Source of the DNA: Winogradskyella sp. | GTDB lineage: Bacteria; Bacteroidota; Bacteroidia; Flavobacteriales; Flavobacteriaceae | DNA length: 12,583 nt | Assembly (NCBI GenBank): GCA_030149115.1 | Contig: JASBSE010000160.1 | Span: 1-12,583 of the forward strand | Direction: 5' to 3' | Part shown: positions 6,402 through 12,583 of the stretch, in pieces | How the letters are laid out: each line of letters opens with the position of its first letter | Numbering within the stretch: position 1 is the first letter of the stretch | Program-made: the position numbers and the translations under genes | The notes under the pieces: generated by a model | What the model was told of the DNA's origin: nothing | The model's input: the letters and a program-made list of their open reading frames with translations, nothing else | Database searches by the model: none

Positions 6402-6408
6402 TACCTTG
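6402..6408 (+). promoter_or_regulatory. -7-like promoter box of the fibre gene
   Basis: TACCTTG corresponds position for position to TAGCTTG at 5764-5770 in the other promoter. Transcription would begin near 6414, about 26 bases before the fibre ATG. The transcript may continue through the kinase and regulator genes, since no terminator or separate promoter is seen between them. Confidence 0.5.
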
Positions 6409-6439
6409 TCTCTCTAGTTTCATTTAAATAGTTATACTA

Positions 6440-9154
6440 ATGAAAGCATATATTTCCCTTGTCATTTGCTTGTTTTCAATCACCGTTTTTGCTCAAGTTG
6501 GAGTTAATACGACTAGTCCCAATGCCCTTTTAGATATTAGTACTACAAATCCGAGTGCACCCAGTAGTACAGATGGTTTATTAATTCCCAAAATAGACGA
6601 ATATCCAACTATAAATCCTACAGTATTACAGGATGGAATGTTAGTTTACGCCACAGGAAACGGAAGTGTTGCCAAAGGCTTTTATTATTGGGATAATAAT
6701 ACAACCTCTTGGATTTCTTTTACAGGAGCAACTATTGAAAAAATTGACGATTTATTAGATGGAAAATCGGATAACGATGGAACAGATGATGGCTCTTCAA
6801 TTTTTTTAGGGATAAACGCAGGTGCTAATGATGATGAATCCAACAACCATAATGTTGGTATTGGTCCTAATGCCTTAAGTCAAAATAGCACTGGAAGTAA
6901 TAATACTGCAATTGGAAATGAAGCCATGATTTTCAATAGTACTGGATTTCAAAATACAGCTATAGGTCAAAAAGCGATGAATTTTAATACTTCTGGCATC
7001 AATAATACAGCCATAGGACATAAAGCCCTTAGAGATAATACAACTGGCGCCAATAATACAGTCCTGGGTGTTAGTGCAGGAGAGAACTTAGTTGGTAGTA
7101 GTAATGTTGTATTGGGTTACTATGCTGGCTATAATTCTACAGGTGACTATAATGTGTTTTTAGGAGCTCTTGCGGGTTATACGGAAACAAATAACAATCG
7201 TTTATACATAGAAAATTCAACAAGTTCTAGCCCGCTGATTTATGGTGAGTTTGATACTAACTTTTTAAGAGTGAATGGAGATTTTGAAGTTGAAAAAACT
7301 ACAAGTGCAAGTGCAATAGTAGTAACACCATTTGGCTATCAATCGTCTTTAAAACTATTTGAAAGAGGAACAGGTGGAGATTATGGTTTTGAATTTCAAT
7401 ACGATGGTTCACCAGATAAATTATACTTATGGTCAAGAACCTTTGCTGGTAATGAAGGTATACGAATGACTTGGCTAAAAGATGGAAGAGTAGGAATGAA
7501 TGACACTGCACCAGATGCCAGATTAGATATTGAAGCTATAAATCAAGCTACACCAAACAATACCGATGGTATTTTAATTCCTAGAGTTGATGCATTTCCC
7601 GTAACGGATCCTGGCGCCAACCAAAATGGAATGTTAGTGTTTTTAACTTCAGATAATTCATTTTATTATTGGAAGAATAGTACAGCATCTTGGCAAAAAG
7701 TAAATGTAGAACGTATCAACGATTTAGCAGACGGTAAATCTGATAATGATGGATCAGATAATGGATCATCTATTTTTTTAGGAGTTAATGCGGGTGCTAA
7801 TGATAACCAAACAGCTAATAACAATGTTGGTATTGGATATAACACACTTCAAAATAATGTTTCAGGATCAGCAAATACAGCCGTTGGTAGTACAGCTTTG
7901 TTGAGTAATACTTCGGGTAGTAATAATTCAGCTTTTGGAAGAAGAGCATTGTACTCAGCAACAACAGGTTCTGGTAATTCGGCTTTCGGAAGCCAATCTT
8001 TGGAGTCAAATACAACAGGTTATTCTAATGTAGCTTTCGGTTATCAGTCTTTAACAAGTAATACAACGGGTTATTATAATACCGCTATTGGTTACGAAGC
8101 TTTGGAGAGCAACACTACAGGAAATTATAATACAGCATTAGGATATGAGGCGTTGTCAAGTAGTAGTGGATCTGATAATAATACAGCTTTTGGGTATCAA
8201 TCTTTAGAAGCTAATACTACAGGCGAAAATAATTTAGCAATTGGTGGTAATGCTCTACAAGATAATACGAGTGGAAACTCAAATATTGCAATAGGTGTAA
8301 ACGCTCTTAGTAGTAATACAACAACAAGCAATAACCTTGCAATAGGTGATTCAGCACTTTTAAATAATACTACAGGATCATATAATATATCTATAGGAAA
8401 TTCATCTTTACAAAGTAATACTACAGGATATGCCAATACTGCCTCAGGTTATGAAGCATTGTATAATAACACTACTGGATACGCTAATGTTGCTATAAGT
8501 TATGGTGCTTTATACTCTAATACAACTGGTCGTCATAATGTTGCAATAGGGTCAAGTGCTCTTCATAATAATACTTCAGGTGCTTATAATACAGCAATAG
8601 GTACATCGACTTCTATTTCTAACTCTATTTTTGATAATACTACTGCATTAGGTTATCAGGCTTCCCCAAATTCACCAAACCAAGTAAGGTTGGGTAATGC
8701 TAGTGTTGCTGTCATTGGTGGTTATGCCAACTGGTCTAATTTTTCAGATAGGAGGCTGAAAACAAACATTAAAGAAGACATTGTTGGTTTAGAGTTTATA
8801 AAAAAATTACGTCCTGTAAGTTATAATTACGATATGGATGCCATTGCGCGTTTTGAGAATACACCAGATAGTTTGCGTATTAGAGAAGCAGAACATTTAA
8901 AAGCTCAAGAAATTCAAACTGGTTTTATTGCGCAAGAAGTAGAACAAGCAGCACAAGAGGTTGGTTTTGATTTTCATGGTATAGTAAAACCTTATGATGC
9001 AAATGGAACTTATTCTTTAAGGTATGCTGAGTTTGTTGTTCCTTTGGTAAAAGCCATGCAAGAGCAACAAGACATCATTGAGGCTCAAGAAAAAGAATTA
9101 AAAGCATTACGTAGCGAAGTGGAAGCCATAAAGGCGCTTTTAAGAAAAGAATAA
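6440..9154 (+). CDS. Secreted fibre protein with adhesin-head-like repeats and C-terminal S74 self-cleaving chaperone domain
   Basis: The product has 904 residues. A Sec signal peptide (1 to about 18, ending FAQ) is followed by two copies of the same module. Module A is a header (about 20-137, with TDGLLIPKI and DGKSDNDG) followed by repeat array A (138-253). After a linker (254-350), module B repeats the header (351-461) and a longer array B (462-716). The arrays are built of 17-residue NxAIGxxAL--NTTGxx units resembling heads of trimeric adhesins. The C-terminal part (about 769-880) is a Peptidase_S74 intramolecular chaperone, known from phage tail spikes, which assists trimer folding and then cuts itself off. 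Its Ser769-Lys774 dyad in SDRRLKTNI is intact. A short heptad coiled coil (about 866-904) ends the protein. No T9SS sorting domain, lipobox or membrane anchor is visible, so surface attachment is unexplained. Such proteins are common in flavobacterial chromosomes; ligand unknown. Confidence 0.88.
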   Translation: MKAYISLVICLFSITVFAQVGVNTTSPNALLDISTTNPSAPSSTDGLLIPKIDEYPTINPTVLQDGMLVYATGNGSVAKGFYYWDNNTTSWISFTGATIEKIDDLLDGKSDNDGTDDGSSIFLGINAGANDDESNNHNVGIGPNALSQNSTGSNNTAIGNEAMIFNSTGFQNTAIGQKAMNFNTSGINNTAIGHKALRDNTTGANNTVLGVSAGENLVGSSNVVLGYYAGYNSTGDYNVFLGALAGYTETNNNRLYIENSTSSSPLIYGEFDTNFLRVNGDFEVEKTTSASAIVVTPFGYQSSLKLFERGTGGDYGFEFQYDGSPDKLYLWSRTFAGNEGIRMTWLKDGRVGMNDTAPDARLDIEAINQATPNNTDGILIPRVDAFPVTDPGANQNGMLVFLTSDNSFYYWKNSTASWQKVNVERINDLADGKSDNDGSDNGSSIFLGVNAGANDNQTANNNVGIGYNTLQNNVSGSANTAVGSTALLSNTSGSNNSAFGRRALYSATTGSGNSAFGSQSLESNTTGYSNVAFGYQSLTSNTTGYYNTAIGYEALESNTTGNYNTALGYEALSSSSGSDNNTAFGYQSLEANTTGENNLAIGGNALQDNTSGNSNIAIGVNALSSNTTTSNNLAIGDSALLNNTTGSYNISIGNSSLQSNTTGYANTASGYEALYNNTTGYANVAISYGALYSNTTGRHNVAIGSSALHNNTSGAYNTAIGTSTSISNSIFDNTTALGYQASPNSPNQVRLGNASVAVIGGYANWSNFSDRRLKTNIKEDIVGLEFIKKLRPVSYNYDMDAIARFENTPDSLRIREAEHLKAQEIQTGFIAQEVEQAAQEVGFDFHGIVKPYDANGTYSLRYAEFVVPLVKAMQEQQDIIEAQEKELKALRSEVEAIKALLRKE
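6851..7198 (+). repeat. Repeat array A inside the fibre gene: four 17-residue then three 16-residue units
   Basis: Units of 51 bp encode NVGIGPNALSQNSTGSN, then three NTAIG-type units (6851-7054). Three 48-bp units of the form NxxLGxxAGxxxT follow (7055-7198), such as NVVLGYYAGYNSTGDY. The change of period coincides with a switch from AL to AG at the fourth side-chain block, suggesting an end-cap of the beta structure. Codons differ freely between units, so this is an old protein-level repeat. Confidence 0.85.
7823..8587 (+). repeat. Repeat array B inside the fibre gene: fifteen 51-bp units
   Basis: Fifteen uninterrupted 51-bp units encode 17 residues each on the pattern N-[TSVLI]-A-[IFLV]-G-x-x-[AS]-L-x-x-N-T-T-G-x-x. 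A partial sixteenth unit follows (NTAIGTS). Period is constant with no insertions. Units 13 (NTASG) and 14 (NVAIS) break the otherwise fixed I-G pair. Several neighbouring units share DNA as well as protein sequence (around 7990-8160 and 8350-8530), so gain or loss of units is possible. Confidence 0.9.
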
Positions 9155-9183
9155 GATTATTAACTTACGGCTCAAAGCATTTT

Positions 9184-11124
9184 ATGTTCAAACCTATAAC
9201 ATATTTTCTATTTTTTTTGTGTTTTAACCTATTTGCACAATCTAATACAATACAGGATAGTTTGTATAACATCCTGAAAGCAGAGTTAAATGATACTGTA
9301 AGGGCCAATACACATTACGAACTAGGTTGGTATCTAAAATTACAAGACTTGCCCTCTGCCAAATCCCATATGGATACAGCAATGAGGGTTTATGAACAAT
9401 TAAAGTTACCACGTAAAATTGCTTTAAGCCATTTTCAATATTCGGTATTACATCGTCTTGCGGGCGATTATAATGAGGCTATTAAAGACCTCACTGCATA
9501 CCAAAATTACGTTGAGAAAGTTAAGGATACAGCCAATTGGATTTTTTCTTATTACGAAAAAGGGGTTATTTATTCTCAACAAGGTGATTTACAGGCAAGC
9601 TTGGAGCAATTTTATGCGGCAAATAATTTGTCTGAAGCTGTAGGTAATGATGATATGGTTGCTACTTCATTCAATAGCATTGGTTTGGTTTATAACGATT
9701 TGGGTAGATACCAAGATGCTGAAATTAACTTTAAAAAGGCAATGGAGGTAAATAAAAATCTAGGTGTGGAGTCAGAACATTTGGGAGATGTTTTAAATGG
9801 CTTGGCCTCTTCATTCAAAAATCAGAAAAAATATAATGAAGCCATAGAATATTTTGATAAAGCCATTGCTGTTTACAAAAAGAACGAGAGCGAATTTGGA
9901 ATTGCCATTGCTAGTTATAATAAAGCCTTAACATATGTAGAGCAAAAGAGCTATAAAGAAGCACTCCCGTTACTAAGACTAGCATATGAAAAGCAGAAAG
10001 TAAATGGCTTTAATACTGAACTACTATTGACCATTTCAACTCTAGCTAAAGTAAATTTTGAGCTTGGAAACTATAAAAAAAGTGAGTCACTACTTGATGA
10101 AGGATTAAATCTTGAAATTGAAAGTAAGCTAGCAGCTAAAGATCTTTTTTTTGAGCTATATAAGGTTTATGATAAAAAGGGTGATTACAAAAAAGCATTG
10201 GATTTTCATGAAACCTATGTAAAGTATAAGGATAGTATCTATAGTGAAGATAATATAAAGTCCATTAATTTACTTCAAAAACAATTTGAAACTGAAAAGA
10301 AGGATAAAGAGATTATAGAGCAAAAGTTAATGTTGCAACAACAAGAAAGCGAACTACTAAACAAAAAGAGCGAAAATAAATTTCTCTGGGCTTTAGCGGG
10401 TATTTTTTTGTTGGGTATTATGAGTACATGGTTCATTTTTCAGCAGCGTCAAAAACGAAAAAATCAGGAAATTTTAACACTAAAAAAGGAACAACAAATA
10501 AAATCTTTAGAAGCTCTAATCCGTGGTGAAGAAAAGGAACGTTCTCGTATCGCTAAAGACCTTCATGATGGAGTAAATGGAGACCTTTCTGCAATAAAAC
10601 ATAGACTTTCTAAATACCAAAATCAAACAGGAATTGACTTGTCTGAGGCTATTGGTATGGTTGATGAATCTTGCGATGAGGTAAGAGCCATTTCACATAA
10701 TCTATTACCACCAGCTTTAGAGAAATATTCACTTCGAGAAAGCCTTTCGGATTATTGTATGAATTTAAACGAAGTCAGAAAAGAACAGGTAAGTTTTCAA
10801 TATGTTGGTAATAATTTTAGGTTTTCAAAATCAGCTGAGGTTACGTTGTTTCGTATCGTGCAAGAATTGGTAACTAATAGTTTAAAACATGCTGACTCGA
10901 GTGATGTATTGGTGCAGCTAACAAGCTTTGAAGATACTATTCAACTCACTGTAGAAGATGATGGAAAAGGGTTTAATAAAGATAAAATAGAAACTTTAGG
11001 GCTAGGACTGGCAAATGTAAAATCTAGAGTAGAATATCTTAGTGGAGAATTGGATATGCAATCAGACAAGGATGGTACACATTTTAATATTACCTTTAAT
11101 AAACAGAATTTAAATGAAGGTTAA
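9184..11124 (+). CDS. TPR-containing membrane sensor histidine kinase (HPK7/NarX type)
   Basis: The product has 646 residues. A signal peptide (1 to about 19, FLFFLCFNLFAQ) exports a sensor region of tetratricopeptide repeats (about 40-350; clear units near 85-112, 124-150, 163-190, 202-231 and 240-270). A charged coiled coil (362-398) and one membrane helix (400-419) follow, then the cytoplasmic kinase. The HisKA_3 dimerisation helix contains the phospho-acceptor His461 in KDLHDGV. The HATPase domain has the N box ELVTNSLKHA (561-570, Asn565), DDGKGF (592-597) and GLGLANV (606-612). The family phosphorylates NarL/LuxR-type regulators, and one is encoded next, overlapping by 11 bp. The gene starts 29 bases after the fibre gene with no terminator or promoter box between, suggesting co-transcription. 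The signal is unknown; TPRs outside the membrane point to a protein or peptide ligand (inference). Confidence 0.93.
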   Translation: MFKPITYFLFFLCFNLFAQSNTIQDSLYNILKAELNDTVRANTHYELGWYLKLQDLPSAKSHMDTAMRVYEQLKLPRKIALSHFQYSVLHRLAGDYNEAIKDLTAYQNYVEKVKDTANWIFSYYEKGVIYSQQGDLQASLEQFYAANNLSEAVGNDDMVATSFNSIGLVYNDLGRYQDAEINFKKAMEVNKNLGVESEHLGDVLNGLASSFKNQKKYNEAIEYFDKAIAVYKKNESEFGIAIASYNKALTYVEQKSYKEALPLLRLAYEKQKVNGFNTELLLTISTLAKVNFELGNYKKSESLLDEGLNLEIESKLAAKDLFFELYKVYDKKGDYKKALDFHETYVKYKDSIYSEDNIKSINLLQKQFETEKKDKEIIEQKLMLQQQESELLNKKSENKFLWALAGIFLLGIMSTWFIFQQRQKRKNQEILTLKKEQQIKSLEALIRGEEKERSRIAKDLHDGVNGDLSAIKHRLSKYQNQTGIDLSEAIGMVDESCDEVRAISHNLLPPALEKYSLRESLSDYCMNLNEVRKEQVSFQYVGNNFRFSKSAEVTLFRIVQELVTNSLKHADSSDVLVQLTSFEDTIQLTVEDDGKGFNKDKIETLGLGLANVKSRVEYLSGELDMQSDKDGTHFNITFNKQNLNEG

Positions 11125-11749
11125 GATATCCATAACAGACGATCATCTGGTAGTGCTTAAAGGCATTGAATCCTTGTTGCAAGATGAAGATTGGTTAAAT
11201 ATTATATCAATTCAAGAAAATGCTAATTCAACAATAGAAAACTTCTCTGTTAACCTACCTGATGTCCTATTATTAGATATTAATTTGCCTGATATTAATG
11301 GTATTGAATTGACTAAAAAATTAATGTCTACCTATCCAGATTTAAAGATTATTGCCTTAACCAATCATGAAGATTTGTCTTTTGTAAAACGTATTATATC
11401 AAATGGTGCATCTGGTTATATTTTAAAAAATGCGCATAAGGAAGAAATTTTAGAAGCTATTAAAAGGGTAATTAATGGTGAAAAATATTTTCAGTCAAAA
11501 CTTCAAAATAAGTTATTGAATCAATCTTTGGGACAATTTGAAAATTCGGCATTAAAGCCTAAGCTTACAAAGCGAGAAAAGGAAGTTTTAAAAGCTATTG
11601 CTGATGAATTGACAACTAAAGAAATTTCAGAATTACTCTTTATAAGTCCTAAAACAGTAGAAAGCCATAGAATGAGTCTTATGTCAAAGTTAGGGGCAAA
11701 AAATAGTGTTGGTATCGTAAGAATTGCCATAGAAAAACAATTGCTCTAA
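11114..11749 (+). CDS. NarL/LuxR-family response regulator
   Basis: The product has 211 residues. The receiver domain (1 to about 118) has the acidic pair Asp9-Asp10, phospho-acceptor Asp55 in LLLDINLP, Thr83 and Lys105 in the GYILKNA switch region, all intact. The LuxR-type DNA-binding domain (about 150-207) shows LTKREKEVLK, the TTKEISELLFIS scaffold and the recognition helix PKTVESHRMSLMSKLG. The ATG lies inside the end of the kinase gene (11-bp overlap, different frame), so the two are translated in tandem and form a cognate pair. It is the most obvious candidate to bind the repeated element at 5700-5739 and 6338-6377, but nothing in the sequence proves that. No terminator follows, and the prmA promoter box begins 9 bases past its stop. 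Confidence 0.95.
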   Translation: MKVKISITDDHLVVLKGIESLLQDEDWLNIISIQENANSTIENFSVNLPDVLLLDINLPDINGIELTKKLMSTYPDLKIIALTNHEDLSFVKRIISNGASGYILKNAHKEEILEAIKRVINGEKYFQSKLQNKLLNQSLGQFENSALKPKLTKREKEVLKAIADELTTKEISELLFISPKTVESHRMSLMSKLGAKNSVGIVRIAIEKQLL

Positions 11750-11758
11750 CAATTAGGT

Positions 11759-11766
11759 TATCTTTG
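11759..11766 (+). promoter_or_regulatory. Promoter -7 box for prmA
   Basis: TATCTTTG is an exact TAnnTTTG match in the 36-bp gap between the response regulator and prmA. Transcription should start near 11773, with a leader of about 13 bases. A TTG at 11741-11743 is 15 bp upstream, shorter than the usual -33 spacing. The box means prmA need not depend on the upstream two-component operon. Confidence 0.6.
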
Positions 11767-11785
11767 CATTAGTTTTAAAATAGAT

Positions 11786-12583
11786 ATGACTAATACAATT
11801 TATATAGGCTACGAGTTTAAAGTAGAGCCGCTTCAACCTGCATCAGAAATCTTAATAGCAGAGCTTGGTTATGCTGGTTTTGAAAGTTTTGTAGAGCATT
11901 CAGAAGGTGTTACTGCATATATACAAAAGGAAGATTGGAATGCGTTCATTCTTGATGAAATTGAGATTCTCAATTCAGAAGAATTTAAGATAACTTATGA
12001 GTTTAATGAAATAGAACAAACCAACTGGAATGAAGAATGGGAAAAAAACTTTAAACCAATAGTTGTAGATGATTTAGTAACAGTTCGAGCACCATTTCAC
12101 GAAAAACCTAAAACTAAATATGATCTTATTATTGAACCAAAAATGAGTTTTGGTACTGGGCATCATGAAACTACTCATATGATGATTCGGCATATTTTGA
12201 AGAACGATTTTGAAGGAAAATCTGTGTTAGATATGGGTTGTGGTACAGGTGTTTTAGCAATCTTAGCGGAAAAAGTTGGTGCAACAAAGCTTGATGCCAT
12301 TGATATTGACAACTGGTGTTATTTAAATAGTTTAGAAAATGTAGAGCGAAATGATTGTAAAAATATTTCGGTTTATGAAGGTGATGTTAAGCTTTTAGAC
12401 GGAAAGCACTATGATACAATCATTGCAAACATTAATAGGAACATTCTATTAGCAGATATACCTACGTATGTTAAATGCCTAAACAGTAACGGAGAGCTGT
12501 ATTTAAGTGGTTTTTATGAAGAAGACATTCCGTTGCTTGAAGATTTATGTAACAAGCACATGTTAAAATTGAAAGAAACAATA
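11786..12583 (+). CDS. prmA: Ribosomal protein L11 methyltransferase (C-terminus beyond right edge)
   Basis: The frame opens with ATG at 11786 and continues for 266 codons to the last base with no stop. Flavobacterial PrmA is usually slightly longer, so only about ten residues are missing. PrmA trimethylates ribosomal protein L11 with S-adenosylmethionine. Evidence: the N-terminal substrate-recognition region with NWNEEWEKNFKP (80-91), the linker motif MSFGTGHHETT (120-130), the SAM-binding motif I VLDMGCGTGVLAI (147-159), the acidic AIDID (171-175) and the motif IV-like IIANINRNIL (212-221). In related genomes I recall prmA lying close to tpiA; here about 6.1 kb of other genes separate them. 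It has its own promoter box directly upstream. Confidence 0.96.
   Translation, partial: MTNTIYIGYEFKVEPLQPASEILIAELGYAGFESFVEHSEGVTAYIQKEDWNAFILDEIEILNSEEFKITYEFNEIEQTNWNEEWEKNFKPIVVDDLVTVRAPFHEKPKTKYDLIIEPKMSFGTGHHETTHMMIRHILKNDFEGKSVLDMGCGTGVLAILAEKVGATKLDAIDIDNWCYLNSLENVERNDCKNISVYEGDVKLLDGKHYDTIIANINRNILLADIPTYVKCLNSNGELYLSGFYEEDIPLLEDLCNKHMLKLKETI

Noticed and set aside
7823..8587. Regular 51-bp repeats as a CRISPR array or satellite DNA
   Set aside because: There are no identical repeats with unique spacers; the period is in frame and encodes a degenerate 17-residue protein motif within one long gene.
6440..9154. S74 tail-spike domain as evidence of a prophage
   Set aside because: The protein has a Sec signal peptide, and no integrase, capsid, tail or lysis genes lie nearby. 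Chromosomal genes of this kind are common in Bacteroidota.
9155..9183. Separate promoter for the histidine kinase gene
   Set aside because: The 29-bp gap has no TAnnTTTG box and no copy of the 40-bp element, so read-through from the fibre gene is more likely.

Overview
The window is chromosomal DNA from a member of the Bacteroidota, most likely the Flavobacteriaceae. The evidence is strongly AT-rich DNA, promoters of the TAnnTTTG type instead of E. coli-like -10/-35 boxes, almost no Shine-Dalgarno sequences, two-tandem-repeat DUF1599 and DoxX/thioredoxin-like (BT_3928-type) genes, and the flavobacterial style of the fibre protein and of the TPR histidine kinase. The genus cannot be fixed from the sequence. 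There are no tRNA or rRNA genes, insertion sequences or CRISPR arrays.

Left part (1-1810, minus strand): the 5' end of the diadenylate cyclase gene cdaA is cut by the window edge. To its right lie a hairpin, an unknown lipoprotein gene, and folP (dihydropteroate synthase), whose stop codon abuts the lipoprotein start. Between folP and the rightward DUF1599 gene is a compact divergent promoter region. It is built on a perfect 13-bp inverted repeat, so the two promoters are near mirror images, and it argues for later start codons in both genes than the longest reading frames suggest.

Middle (1930-5698, plus strand): a run of housekeeping-type genes. These encode a DUF1599 protein, a DoxX/MauE-like membrane protein fused to a thioredoxin-like domain, a DppB-type ABC permease without its partner subunits, and, after an 88-bp gap with its own promoter, tpiA (triosephosphate isomerase).

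Right part (5699-11750): an accessory block between tpiA and prmA (ribosomal protein L11 methyltransferase, cut by the right edge). It holds a small Ig-like lipoprotein, a 904-residue secreted fibre with two adhesin-head-like 17-residue repeat arrays and a C-terminal self-cleaving S74 chaperone domain, a TPR-containing membrane histidine kinase, and a NarL/LuxR-type response regulator overlapping the kinase by 11 bp.

The most notable signal is a 40-bp GGG/CCC-rich element found twice, once before the lipoprotein and once before the fibre gene. Both copies sit at exactly the same distance from a TAnCTTG promoter box, while the DNA between element and box is not conserved. This looks like a shared activator site controlling both surface-protein genes. 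The adjacent two-component system is the obvious candidate regulator, but that link is inference.
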